From: Euptelea pleiosperma
Lineage: Eukaryota; Streptophyta; Magnoliopsida; Ranunculales; Eupteleaceae
Reading direction: 5' to 3'
NCBI GenBank assembly: GCA_035048495.1
Contig: CM068545.1
Span: 35,044,225-35,108,224, forward strand
DNA: 64,000 bases
The position numbers and the translations under genes were made by a program. The notes below the pieces were generated by a model, which worked only from the letters and a program-made list of their open reading frames with translations, had not been told where the DNA came from and did not search any database. How positions within the stretch are numbered: position 1 is the first letter of the stretch; each line of letters begins with the position of its first letter. This document shows, one piece after another, positions 1 to 11,900 of this stretch.

Positions 1-1333
1 GATCTGTTGAGAGAAGGAGTGGGAGCTTTTGGGGGAGACAGAGGTGCTTTAGCTTTGCAAGCTTACCTACATGGAGAGTGGAAGATCGCCTCGATGAATC
101 AGTGGTAATTGTAAGCGGAGGTGCGCATGGGCTGCATCCCGTGAGGGAGATGAAGAGGGCGGCGATGCTGCAAGGTGTAGATCTCACCAGTGGAGGAGAT
201 GAGACAGAACGGTGGTGAGGATGGAGAGTTAGGCGGTGAAGGTAGTCCTCTCCTCCTTTCTTTTCTTCTCTCCTTCGTTCTTCATTTCTTTTTCTTTTTT
301 TAGTTTCTTTTTTTTTTCTTTGGGAGAAAACAGTCAAGAAAGATGGGCTGACGGCTTGAGATTGGAGAGATTGAGGGGCGGCTAGGGTTTTGAGGATGAG
401 AGAGGTGGAGAACGGCTTAGCTTGGGAGAGAAGAGTGGAAGAGAAGAGATGGGGAAGGGGCGGCTAGAGATAGGGATTGCTGTGGCTTCTCGCAAGGGAT
501 GATGGTGGTCGTGGCAACTCAAAGAGGAACGTGCAAGCTTTGGGCAGAAGGCATGGAGAAGATGAAGAGAGAATGGAGGAGAAGAAGTGGCTGTCGGCTT
601 GAGGTGGAAATTAGAAAGTGAGTTGAGGGAGAGGAAATAAAATTCCTTTAGGGTTATGTTCTTTTATAAGAATGTAGGGGTCCTCTCCCTCCTTTCCTCC
701 TCTCCACACATGTTTGGTTCCACCTCTTGATGCCACCTCATCTTTCCTATACGTGACCACCACTTGCCTTCAAAAAGAAATCTTTTTCAAATTTTTTAGA
801 AACTTCCCTTTTGTTCAAAAATTCAACTTTTTTCCCATTTTTAAAACATGGATGGAAAGTCTCCCTCTTTTTGAAATAATGCATATTAATGCTGCCAATT
901 ATTTTTTTTTATTTATTTAATATCCTCTTTTCCAAAAATATCCTCACATCCGCCATATGGCAATGGCCATGCCTTTTTTTAGAAAATTTAAGTGAGGCCG
1001 TGGGTCAGTGATATTGGGCCCATATTTTTAGCTTGTCCATGGCCCGCTTGATTAACCGTGGAATGATGAGGACCACTGGATTCTAAGATGGTGTGATGGG
1101 GGAAGTATTTGACGATATGCTGATAATCGGACGGTAGAAATGATGACGCAATGGTGATCGGATGGTAGAAGTGGATGGAAATGATTGAACAAATCATTGG
1201 ACGGTGGAGATTGGCCAAGGTAGGCCATAGGACCGAGTGATTTCAGAAGGAGAGAGGATCTGGTGGTGGATATTGAGATTAGAGAGAGAGTGAGGATTTA
1301 GAGAGAGGAGAGGGAAAAAAATAAAGAGAAAAT
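1..1333. other. Gene-less purine-rich stretch
   Basis: No coding exon is recognisable here. Positions 1-640 are rich in GA and GGAG on the plus strand with a pyrimidine tract near 240-320. Around 1085-1210 the phrase 'tcggacggtag' recurs in variants about 50 bp apart, which looks like decayed LTR sequence, but no LTR ends, PBS or protein motif could be fixed. The short ORFs do not resemble any family I know. Confidence 0.5.
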
Positions 1334-1407
1334 GCTAGTAGAGGGTCTTGAACCCTGATCTTTGACTTGGTCTTCTGCATGCTTTACCAACTGAGCAAGC
1401 ACTCGCC
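1334..1407 (-). repeat. tRNA-like remnant (possible SINE head)
   Basis: On the minus strand there is an A-box-like TTGCTCAGTTGG and, about 45 nt downstream, a B-box-like GGTTCAAGACC with a T-arm-like stem around TTCAAGA. The first and last bases do not pair as an acceptor stem and no clean anticodon stem forms. It is therefore more likely a tRNA-derived repeat or tRNA pseudogene than a working tRNA gene. Confidence 0.35.
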
Positions 1408-1809
1408 TTGTGTTGGTTTATAAGCTTTAATCTCCTTAGTCTCTTCTTTGAGGGCTTGTCCCTCCTTCTCTCTTGGTCGTCCCTCGATTCTTTCGATTCT
1501 CTGGCTCTTCCCGTCTCTAGCCCATATCTTCTTATCCTCAGCTTGTTGGCTCTTGAGCTTTGATCCTAGGTTATGGAAGTTGATTGTGGGCCCGCATGCC
1601 ATCAAAATTGCTCAATTAGTGCTGCGATAGAAAAATCGTGTAATGAGAATGACTTCGCATGCGGGTCAAATAAATGCGTATGAATGCATGCGAATATACC
1701 ATTTTAACCAGAAAAGTATGTTCTATGGAATGAGAGAAACTCTGACATAGAAATATTGATAAAAAATATAGTTTTACGTAGAAGAGTGTGGTAATGCTAG
1801 AAGGATAAT

Positions 1810-2352
1810 TGCTTAAAATAAGCACTTTTGAGCGAATATCAAGAGGCTCCAATAGTCATAGCTTTCACCATCAAAGATAGGGATTAAGTTTTGAGCATAA
1901 TTGAATCCACAAGGATTTGGGTTTGTTGCCATGGTATGGACTGAATGGATAGTTGGATGGACTTAGAAAAGGATGGCTCTGATACCAAATTTGTTGGAGC
2001 AAATGGAAAATATGGTAGGCCTTGTTGTAGGTTATGGAGAGGAGAGGGTTTTAGAGGCTTAGTATGGACTCTCAAGAGCTTTGTTTTCTTTTTTCAACTT
2101 TTTTGAACAATTACAATACATGACCTATTTATAGGTCTTTAAAGAACATTCTAGACCCTAGATATTTCTAGATTTTGGACATATTCTAGAGAAACTAGAC
2201 TTTTCCATAGATTCTAGACTTTTCTATGGATATTTTCTAAGTCATAACTTTGGATTTTTCTATAAATATTTTCTAGAAACTATCTAGATATGGAAAACTG
2301 TATAAACTATCTAGACACTTCTAAAATTACAAATTACATATTATTTTCAACA
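1810..2352 (-). mobile_element. Truncated copia retrotransposon: 5' LTR, PBS and gag start
   Basis: Read on the minus strand, a 361-bp LTR (2352 to 1992, TGTTG...CAACA) is followed at once by TGGTATCAGAGCCA (1987-1974), a primer-binding site for initiator tRNA-Met. An ATG at 1932-1930 opens a gag start whose residues include IPIFDGESYDYWS, the usual copia gag N-terminus. The frame stops near 1815 and nothing downstream continues it. The order LTR-PBS-gag is direct evidence; the family assignment rests on the gag motif. Confidence 0.8.
1992..2352 (-). repeat. Copia LTR (361 bp)
   Basis: The ends are TGTTG and CAACA, and the PBS abuts the inner end. The inner part holds many TCTAGA-like words. 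No second copy of this LTR was seen in the window, so the element is a 5' fragment rather than complete. Confidence 0.75.
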
Positions 2353-3128
2353 GTGTCACGGTAGCATTTAGTAAATCAATAATAAAACTAGTGATTGAAA
2401 TAGCTAAGAATCCTTATCGAATAAACAGTATCTTGAATTTCTTTCTATTTCTTGGTGTTTCGAAAGTAATACAGACATAGAAGAGAAGTGTTCCACTATT
2501 TGTGGGAAAGGTAGACATGCCATCTTCTACCATCCATCCCGACAAAGGGCTACAAAGTTATCCATGAATAGGGTATTTTTTCTCACCAAACAACATCCCG
2601 CCAACAAATCAAATGGTCATCAGCACTAGGTATCACAGCTGATGATTTGATGTGGATGTCAGGTAGTGCATCCTAAGTTGACAACCATCTGATTAATATG
2701 GCTACCCCAACAACTGTCCAATCAATGAACTTGCAAATTTTGAAGGGAAAACAATGAACTTTGCATTCTTCAACCCTTGACATTGGCAATGGAGATTAGT
2801 TTGTTGATCATTAGTTTCTTTGGTCTTCCTAAAGAGCAGACCTGGATCAAGGTTGTCCAATGCAAACACTGCCGTAGACGTTGGATTTGGAATCACTTAC
2901 ACGGTTGCTTGGCTATTTTCTAGGTGGACACAACTCTCAATATAGATGAGATAAGCCTTCATGAATGTGGAATTAGAGTCACCCTCAACTGTTGATCTTA
3001 ACCGTTGGTTTGATTCCATATGAGAGTTGTTCTAACCATTGGATATGTGAACATTAAAACTTCCACAACTAACCTATTATATTCTGATTTCATTCTGTCT
3101 TTAAACAATTTATTTCTACTTTAGGGTT
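2353..3128. other. No gene recognised
   Basis: Mixed, moderately AT-rich sequence between two copia remnants. No exon with plausible splice sites, RNA gene or TE end was identified. Confidence 0.4.
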
Positions 3129-3129
3129 G

Positions 3130-3312
3130 CATGTCCAAGCTTAAGAGAGAGAGGCTAGGAGAAGAGACACGTTTTGGGTGGTTGTTCTATTGATGAACAA
3201 CACACAAAGGGTGGTTTCTATTATATAGAGAGCATACAGAGAACATACATAGAATCTTTACATAAAGAAGGAATAAGATTCCTTATTTACAGCTGTGGAG
3301 ATTTTCTCGACA
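3130..3312 (-). repeat. 3' LTR (partial) of the adjacent copia fragment
   Basis: Downstream of the RNase H reading frame on the minus strand, a purine tract (GAGAGAGCAAGG) leads to TGTCGAG at 3312, followed by a TATA-like TCTATATAAT about 100 bp inside. The outer end could not be fixed; 3130 is approximate. Confidence 0.5.
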
Positions 3313-4228
3313 CCTTGCTCTCTCAAGTTGATCGTGGAGGGATCACAAATGGTCAACTTGCACCAAAGTTGGTCAAGACGATTGCGGGGAAGGTTCTTTA
3401 TGAAGATATCGGCAAGTTGGAGATCGGACGGCACAAATTGAACACGAATAAATCCAGCAGTCACTTTCGCACAAACAAAGTGATAATCGAGCTCGATGTG
3501 TTTGGATCAAGCATGAAACACATGATTGGAGGAGAGGTAAATGGCGCTACGATTATCACATAGAATAGTAGCTGGATCGCACAAGAAGACGCCAATGTCA
3601 CGAAGGATAAATGAGAGCCATGTGAGCTCAACAGCGGAAGATGCTAAGGAATGATACTCAGCTTCGAAAGCTAGAGCGGGACACCGTAGGTTGTTTCTTG
3701 GCGCTCCAAGAGATAAGGTTCGTGCTAAGAAAAACAGCAAATCCGGTGGTAGATTGCCGCGTGTCAACACAGCTAGCCCAATCCGCATCTAAATAACCGA
3801 GCAAACGAAGGGGATTGCGGGAGCATAAGTGGATGCCATGATGAAGAGTCCCTTTAATATACCGTAAGATACGCTTAACAGTTTTGAAGTGATCCTCTGT
3901 GGGGGCTTGCATATACTGACAGACGGAGTTGACACTAAATGCCAAATCAGGCAGAGTTAGAGTCAAATACTGAAGAGCCCAACAATACTGCGATAAAGTA
4001 TCGGATCATCAAACTTAGAGCCTTTCGTGATCAGCTTGTGACCGAGAGCCACGGGCGTAGGCCGTGGTTTGGCGCCATCCATATGGGCACGCTCAAGAAG
4101 GTCCTTGGTGTACTTGCTTTGAGTGAGAAAAAGGCCATTAGAGGTGGAAGCTACTTCGATCCCAATGAAATAATGTAGATCACCAAGATCTTTCATTGCA
4201 AATTCGTGAGCCAATCGGAGAACAATTT
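3258..4228 (-). pseudogene. Copia pol fragment (end of RT plus RNase H), frameshifted
   Basis: Minus-strand reading gives, in order, the RT tail (KDLGDLHYFIGIEV near 4195, then QSKYTKDLLERA), a bridge ending in a motif like LPDLAFSVN, and an RNase H region with [20 protein letters not shown] and EAEYHSLAS. It ends with a variant of the copia tail QLADIFTKPLP (QLADIFIKNLP here). The pieces lie in three frames, so at least two frameshifts break it. Upstream it stops where a GGATCGG-rich repeat begins, so catalytic RT, integrase and gag are missing. It cannot encode a working polyprotein. Confidence 0.85.
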
Positions 4229-4413
4229 CATTAAGATTGGGTCTACATCGGATCGGGACAAGGTTGATCTGGTACCGATCCGATAAGAGATCAGATCGAC
4301 AATCTAAGATTCGATACCGACCCGATAACGAAAAATAAAGTCCCGGACCCAATTTTTTAGGATCCGATCGGATCGGATTTGGGGTTTGATCCAATCCATT
4401 GCCAGCCTTACTT
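4228..4413. repeat. GGATCGG-rich dispersed repeat
   Basis: This tract is dominated by CCGATCCGAT/GGATCGGAT words. It shares phrases such as 'ttgggtcta.atcggatcgg' and 'ggtaccgatccgataag' with 35046-35345, and its end resembles an edge of 12770-13515. It is a non-coding interspersed family of unknown class. Confidence 0.55.
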
Positions 4414-4690
4414 TCTAATGAACAATTTCTCAATAGTAAGGATCTTATTCAAAGCAGCAACCCAAGCAAAAAAAAATGAATTTTCAGGAGTAGTTCAGAT
4501 TTCTAAATGTTAGGGCATAAGAAAACAGAAGTAGTGTGCAAAAAGGGCATTCTCTTGTTAATAAGTAAAATTGACGATTGGGGTGATACCTTTCATTGGC
4601 CATTATTTTGGTTACAACGGCAGTGTTATAAACATTGAATTTATACATGGGTTGAGATGTAACAAACCGTATCATAATCAAAAAGCGGAA

Positions 4691-4940
4691 AAAACTTTGA
4701 TGACCAGGCCCTGTCATAAAGAGAGATGACAGGGCAGGAGATGTCGGCACGTGTATTTTGTACGGATGGACCACCTCAGCCTCACCGCACATGTACCCAG
4801 GTGAGTACTTGAGTGCTTTTTCCCAAAACACTCACCTGTGTACTTGTGCGGTGAGGCCGAGGTGGTCCGTCCGTACAAAATACACGTGCCGACATCTCTT
4901 GCCCTGTCATCAAGATGACAGGGCCTGCCATCGAAGTTTT
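4691..4940. repeat. 250-bp foldback element with nested palindromes
   Basis: The left arm (4691-4805) is nearly the reverse complement of the right arm (4826-4940), leaving about 20 bp of loop. Both tips carry a smaller palindrome built from GCCCTGTCAT and ATGACAGGGC, so the tips can also fold on themselves. Matches include GTCGGCACGTGTATTTTGTA on the left and its complement on the right. There is no ORF. It looks like a MITE or foldback element; no target duplication could be settled. Confidence 0.8.
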
Positions 4941-4965
4941 ACTCTCAAAGAGCCTAAGCTAGTAC

Positions 4966-5490
4966 CCTTTTTGTTACTCACCGCTGCCATTAGGAACTCA
5001 TAGACTGTATGGATATTTAGCCGGACAAATCTAGTCTGCAATTGTTTGCAGTCTTCAAAGTATGCAAACATTGACAGTACTGTTGGATGTCCCTTGAAAA
5101 ATGCGTTATTTCAATATTTTCAAAAAAAATATTTTATAAATTAGAAACACGTTTTTCAAGGAGCATTCAATGGTGGATACAATGTTTGCATACTTTTAAG
5201 CCTGTAAACCGTTGCAGACTAGATTTGTCTTGGTAGACATTCATACAAAAAATCAGCTTGTTTGATAATTTTTAGCCGTTGGTTTTAGTACTAAAAAAAT
5301 GGTTGAATTCAATGGCTAGAATCACGTTTTAAAAAGTACTAAAATCTAATGGCTAGAGATTACCAATCATGGTGATTTTCTTTGGTATGTATATCCACCG
5401 TGGGGTGGGCTAAGCCATTTGGTTGTTTACAAAAAAGAAAAAACATCCATATGGTCAGTGGGGCCCAGATGGCAGCGCTGAGTAAGAGAA
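4966..5490. repeat. MITE-B family copy, interrupted by MITE-A
   Basis: The left end (GTTACTCACCGCTGCCAT) and right end (ATGGCAGCGCTGAGTAA) are inverted. Inside are the family words CATCCATATGGTCAGTGG, AATCAGCTTGTTTGAT and TAGCCGTTGG. The same family occurs at 29980-30350 and 35600-35790, with relatives near 32330, 32800 and 42460. The copy is split after 'ggatatttagcc' by a 207-bp element. Confidence 0.65.
5023..5229. repeat. MITE-A, 207 bp, about 50-bp terminal inverted repeats
   Basis: It begins GGACAAATCTAGTCTGCA and ends with the complement TGCAGACTAGATTTGTC. The pairing continues through GTATGCAAACATTG. A second copy at 30380-31033 is itself interrupted by another MITE. There is no ORF. 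No convincing target duplication was found at either copy. Confidence 0.75.
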
Positions 5491-5493
5491 ATG

Positions 5494-5899
5494 CAGTAAA
5501 ACTTGTGTCACAAGATGTTGTGACGGAAGCCGGTCACAGCACTCAATACGAGTCACGTGGCACACGATCAGAGGACGTTAACCGTATGGATGTTTGGCAA
5601 GTCCCTCGGTGGACCTACAAACCAAAAATCAGCCTGATTAGTGATTTACAACCTTTGGATTTTTCCACCCAAATAACGCTCAACAATGCTCAAATTCTTA
5701 CCGTTAAAATCAATCCATGGTAATAACTTCAATCGAATTGGTTAGAAATCACTAATCAGGCTGATTTTTGGTTTGTAGGTCCATCGAGGGACTTGCCAAA
5801 CATCCATACGGTCAACGCCCTCTGATCGTGTGCCACGTGACTCGTATTGAGTGCTGTGACCGGCTTCCGTCACAACATCTTGTGACACAAGTTTTACTG
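5494..5899. repeat. 406-bp near-perfect hairpin element just upstream of URED
   Basis: Arms of about 155 bp (5494-5650 and 5740-5899) are almost exact reverse complements around a loop of about 90 bp. Examples are CAGTAAAACTTGTGTCACAA at the left edge and its complement at the right edge. The centre contains CAAAAATCAGCCTGATTAGT, linking it to the MITE-B family. The high arm identity suggests recent origin. It ends 95 bp before the URED ATG. Confidence 0.8.
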
Positions 5900-5930
5900 G
5901 TGCAGCTTGTTACATCGTCATTCGCCACCC

Positions 5931-5938
5931 TTTATACA
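5931..5938 (+). promoter_or_regulatory. Candidate TATA box of URED
   Basis: TTTATACA lies 56-63 bp upstream of the URED ATG, which would give a short 5' leader of about 30 nt. It sits just outside the hairpin element, so most of the upstream promoter would be MITE-derived. This is assigned on position only. Confidence 0.4.
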
Positions 5939-5993
5939 ATCCCTCCCCCTTTTCGTGATAGACTTTCTCACAGTTCAGAGGGGAAAGAGAGAG

Positions 5994-8900
5994 ATGGAGA
6001 CGGGTTTTGTGGTGGTTGAGAAAGTTAGAGGAAAATCAACGGTCACTCGATGCTTTTCGAAGTATCCTCTCAAATTCATTATACCCAGCAAGGTTAGTTT
6101 GAATTTCTATCCATTGCTCCATTGTTCATCATCATGATCGTGATTTAAAGCGGTTGGTCAGTTGGGTCCCTCCAAAATTTATCATGATCTAACTATAACC
6201 GTCGTTACTCATCAGAACCATCTAAATCTAATGGTCTGTCGTGGTTTGATGTGTCCCAGGTGGGTTCTTCCAAAACTGATGCAGTTTGGATTTACAGCCT
6301 CACCTATGGTGGGGGTCTAGTCTCTGTATGTTCCTCTCTCTCTCTCTTGAAATTCACGTACAAAAAAAAATGAAATAAATTGTTTCTATTATTTAATTTT
6401 AGGGATTTTTTTTGATAAATACATTTTAAGGATTTATGCTATATTGGGTGTAGGGAGATTGTGTTTCATGTGGGTTGACAGTTGGAGACGGTTGCACAAC
6501 AGTGTTGACAACTCAGGCTTCTACAAAGGTTCATCAAGCTTCTCTCTTTCTGGGTTTTCGTTTTATTTTTATTTTATAGCAAATGGGTTTTAAGTTTTGA
6601 ATCTTTTGGATTGCTATTTTGGTGCAAAAATGGCGATTTCAGTTTCATTTGTTGATTTTTGAATTATTTTCAGCATTAATGAATTTCTATTTATTCACCT
6701 TTACATGGATTTTGTTCAAAAGTCTAACTGTAATACAGGTGTACAAATCTGTTGGATCAAAGTGCTCTGAACAATTATTGGAGGTACCATCTTTCCTGAA
6801 CCCCCCTCTTTTTTATACCTGAAAATCGTATATACATGAGATGTTCTAACATTTAGTGAAAGAAACAAGGGTGAGAAGGGTGCTCGTTTGGTAGGTTCAT
6901 CTCCGGTCACGGCTTAATATTGTCATTATGTTGTTTGCTTAATTATTTATTTCTGTAGTTGTGTCCATAGTTGAAAAAAATAGTACCGGGATGTGGGAAT
7001 TGAAAGGGATTTGAATAAAAAGAATTAAGGTTTTTCTCTCAAGCGATAAGGTGCATGAAAAATTTATGACGTTGATCCATTTATATCATTGTTTCGTTTT
7101 TAACTACAAAGTGAAAGATGCTTATGAAAAAAGGTGTAAAAAAGAAAATTGCAGTTTTAGACAGTTGGGTGTTCATGAGAAATGTCTATTGGGCAATAAA
7201 ACATGATTTGTTTTCAAAGCGCTCCATTATATTCAACATTTCAACTATGGCTGTGACAAATGGTTCTTAGTAACAGTGGCAAATTTATGCCATGCAGTAG
7301 GTAAGAATCGGAAGCAATGCTCTTTTGGTTGTCATTCCGGACCCAGTAACATGTTTCTCCACTGCAAGATACTCTCAAAAGCAAGTCTTTAGAGTGGTTT
7401 CAGACTCAAGCTTGGTCATTGTTGATTGGATTACCAGTGGGCGCCATGAAAGCGGAGAAAAATGGGATTTCAAACTCTACAAGAGCACCAACCACATCTT
7501 CACAGAAGGAGATCAGCCTCTATTTCTCGATTCAGTAATGCCATTGTTTTTCTTGCTTTTATAGACAATTTGCATCCAAATAATTGCAAATACTTTTAAA
7601 TGGTGTTAACAATTAGGAGGGTTTTTACCTAAAGAGACCACTGTGACCTGATACTATAAATTGAATATGTTCAGATCAGTTATTAGTGATGTAATGATAT
7701 ACTTTTAAATCTGTCATCCAAATATGTTTAGATATAAGTTTTTTTTTTTTTTTTTTACCTTAACAGCGTTGTGACCTGATACTATAAATTGAATCTGTTC
7801 AGTCAGTTATTACTTATTAGTGATGTAATGATATGCTTTAGATCTGTCATCCAAATATGTTTAGATCTAAGGTTTTTTTTTTGCCTTAACAGCATTGTGA
7901 CCTGATATTATAAATTGAATCTGGGGTTCTTCCACTTTCACTATCTTTCTCTGCAGTAATTGTCTATGTTGGGAACAAAGTGCAGTTTAGATTGACTTCA
8001 TTTGAATTTTTCATAGACGATCTAAACATGTTGACATAGCTCATCAATTTATAAGAGAAATTGTTGAACCAAGTCATATAAGGCCTTACTATATTTCATC
8101 CATTGAAATTTTATGCTATTATAGCAATGCTTCTCAGCTTTAGGAGAAATGTTAAGAAGCATTATCTTATATTATATTTTTCATAGATATGTTTGCAAGG
8201 CTTAAGTCACTATAAGTCATTTCTAGTTCACGGCAGACAATTTACATATATCCCACATAATATATAGATATACGTTTGTCTCTCATATACTCTTGTGTTT
8301 GCGCTGTTTCCTGTAACGATGTCATGACTTATGAATGATGAAGTAGCTTCCACTATTGCTGGAAAAAAAATCAGCGGGAGTCTTATCTTTCCCTGGAGGT
8401 TTTGTCGACTTTACAGTTCATTACCTTTCTTAGTCTTGGTACACTTTTTGAAGATTTGGAAAAGATTGGAGAAAGGTTAAAAGTGTACGTGAAGAAACTG
8501 CTTCAACTTCTCTATACCTTTGACGTTGCTTCTTGTAATCATGATATCATCAACATAGACAATTACAACGATCTTCCCAGTCTTAGAATTTCGATAGAAT
8601 ATTGTTTGGTGCAATTGACTTCTTTTCAAACCAAACTGAAGTATAAGCCCAAGGTGATTATTTCAACCTATATATAGCTTGTCGTTATCTCCACACCCTA
8701 GGAGACTGCCCATGAGCAACAAATCTTGGTGGTTGCTCCATATAAACTCCCTCATCCAAGGTATCATGAAGGAACAAATTTTTGATATCATGAAGGAACA
8801 AATTTTTGATATCCAACTGATACAGGGCCACTAGGCATTAGTGGCAAGAGAGATGATATCATGAACAAAAGATAGTTTAGCCATTGGAGAAAATGTATTA

Positions 8901-11900
8901 GCATAGTCAATCCCATATGTTTGAAAAATAACCTTTGGCAACAAGACGAGCCTTAAGCATGTCCACAGATTCATTAGGAAGATGTTTGATGGTACACACC
9001 TATCGACAACCTACATCCTGCTTACCAGGAGGGAGAGAGGTAAGATCCCAAGTACTATTGTGATGAAGAGCATCCATTTCATCTTGCATTGCTTTCATCT
9101 AACAAGAATGTGACATGGCATCCTGAATTAACGTAAAGGAAAGAGAGGTGACAAACATACAAAAAGAAAGAGACAAATGAGTAAGAGAAACAAAATGAGA
9201 AATCAGGTGTGAAGTGCATACATATACCTTTACGAAGGGCAATGGGGGATCTTGTGAGGGAGATAGATTGTAGACGTAGAAGATGGAGAAAGCAATGAAT
9301 AGTCGACGATTCATAGGCAACAACTGATGGATGTGTAGGATGGCGCCATCAAACATAGACTAACAAATCAGAATTAAACTTGAACCAGAAGTAGGAGGTG
9401 TAAATCCAAATGTATCTAGAGGAAGAGGACCAGATAGAGGAATAGGAATAGAGAACACCTCTTCATCAACATGATAGCTTTCATCTGAATAGAAAGGAAG
9501 ATTCTCACAAAAGGTGACATTAGCACGCACAAACTGTCGGCGAAGAGGACTATAACACTGATATCCTTTATGGATTGGGAGTATACCCCCTTGATAGAAC
9601 AAGGATCAAGTTTATCCTTTGGGCCTAAACGATGAATAAAGCACATAAACCAAAAATACGAGGGGGAAAAGAGAATATGGAAGTAGTTGGAAACAAAACT
9701 GATAATGAAGTCTTACTATTGAGAACTAAAGAATGCATTTGGTTAATGAGATAACAAGCCGTGAGGATATCATCACTCTAATATATTTTTGGTACTTTCA
9801 TCTAGAAAAACAAGAGACGAACAACTTCTAACGCATGCCAATGTTTTCTTTCTGTTATCCCATTTTGTTGAGGTGTACCAGCACAAGATGTCTGATATAA
9901 CATACCATGAAAGCCAAATTAATCATGAAACAATGTAGAAGTATATTCTTTGGCATTATTAGAACGAAGAACACGGATAGAGATACCAAATTGAGTTTAT
10001 ACTTCCATATAAAACAATTTAAAATAGAGAACAACTCAAATCTATCTCTCATTAAGTAAATCCATGTCATTTGGGAATAGTCATCCACAAAATTAACAAA
10101 GTACTTAAAGCATTGTATGACAGTATCATGGCTGAGCCCTAAACATGGTGATGCTTACTTAGTTGACATGACTCACAATCCAAAAACGGTGACTCAAAGT
10201 AGGCACTAAAATCTTCAAAGTATGTAGCAACGGATGACTGAGGCGACAATGCCACTGGTGAGGAGAAAATGTGGTCAAAATAGCCGGATTTCGAGGACCA
10301 CCACCATCATGCCCTCCACCAATCCCCTTCTTCATCTTAAGACTTGAAAGACACAAGGAATGATAGAAGGTAAAAGAACAATTAAGAGATTTGATGAGTT
10401 TACCCATGGACATTAAGTTAAAAGGAAATGTAGGTAGATATATGACATAAGATGGAAAGAGAGGAATGAGTATGTGTAGTACCAATCCAGAATAGTTTAG
10501 ATGTAGTGACATCGACAAGAGTAACACATTGAGTGGAGTTAGATTAAGGAAAGAAAACACACCTGGAGTGCCAGTCATATGGTCTGAGGTACCAGAATCA
10601 ATAATCTATGGAGAATGAGTATAGGCAAAGATATACCTGACTGAACTAAGGTGGCAGTAGAGTCTGAGGAAGCAACAGACTATTGGTTGGAGGAAGCAAC
10701 GGATTATTAAGCTTTCATCAACTTGGCACATTCTTCTCGGAAAATAAAAATAGTAGCAGACATGGCAGGGCTGTACAGTCCATAATATTAGCCTCAACAC
10801 TTACAACAGAAGCTTGGTTGGCCCATGCTGGTTTCCCATGAAGATTCTATCATGTATCGGAGGTGTGATCATCGCGGCCACAATGAGTATACTTTAGAGT
10901 ATCGCGTCCTCTACTATAACCCCCCCCCTGAGTCTTTACCAGCTCTATGACCTCTAACACCTGTTTGACCACCATGATCGGTAAAGGTGCCTCTTCCCGA
11001 GACAGGAAAATTATCCAAAGCTGGAAGGGCGTAATTATTAGTTGATGTGGCAGAGAGGGAAACCTATTAAAGAAAAGAGTAAACTTCTGTCGATTATGGG
11101 AGCTTTTTGCTACTAACAATTTGAGCTTCTACTAATGGGAGCTTTTTGCACTAGTGGCAAATCCAGCCTTTAGACCAGAAAGAAACTTTGTAACTCAATA
11201 TTCCTCTCGTTGCCTTTACTGGACCTCCGAATCAGTAGTAATAGGCTGATATATATTCAACACATCAATTATTCCTTGCATGCATGCATAATATTCACCA
11301 AGACTTTAATCAAAATATTTACAATCACTTTTATCACCTTGATGTAGAGTAAAAAATTCTTGATATAGTTGATACACTGTATAATTCTTCTCACTAGAAT
11401 ACATAACTCGAACAGTCTCCCATATTTCTTTTACTGTGTTCAAAAAATCACACTTACACTTATTTGTGGATCCACACCGTTCCACAACTAGGTCATGATT
11501 TGAGCATTTTCTTTCGTTATTCATAATTCTTTTCCTCCCCTGAGGCTATTCTGTATTCAAATAACTAAGTTTACCTCTAACTGAGTTGAATGGAAGTCAT
11601 GTAAGACACATGTATCTTAGAAGAAGACCATCGACTAGGTTTAGATTCCATCACTAGCCACTAATTCACAAGCACCTATATTCATCCAGAAAGCTCGTGA
11701 TTCTCCCTTGATACCAACGATATACTCTAGAGCATAGTCACAAAATCGGGATTCAGCAATAAATCGGCAAGAGGCCAAGTCGGGAAAATTTGGTAAAAAT
11801 CGAGAAAATTATAATATATCATGACATATTTCAAGTTAGAAATGTTGTTTTTAACAAAACACATTTATATGATGAAAATCACATCTATACTTCCATAATA

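Noticed and set aside
1384..1605. Overlapping open frames of 60-73 codons on both strands
   Set aside because: Neither resembles a known protein, and the region adjoins a tRNA-like repeat; they are probably chance frames.
3174..3563. 129-codon plus-strand frame
   Set aside because: It is the antisense shadow of the copia RNase H and LTR on the minus strand.
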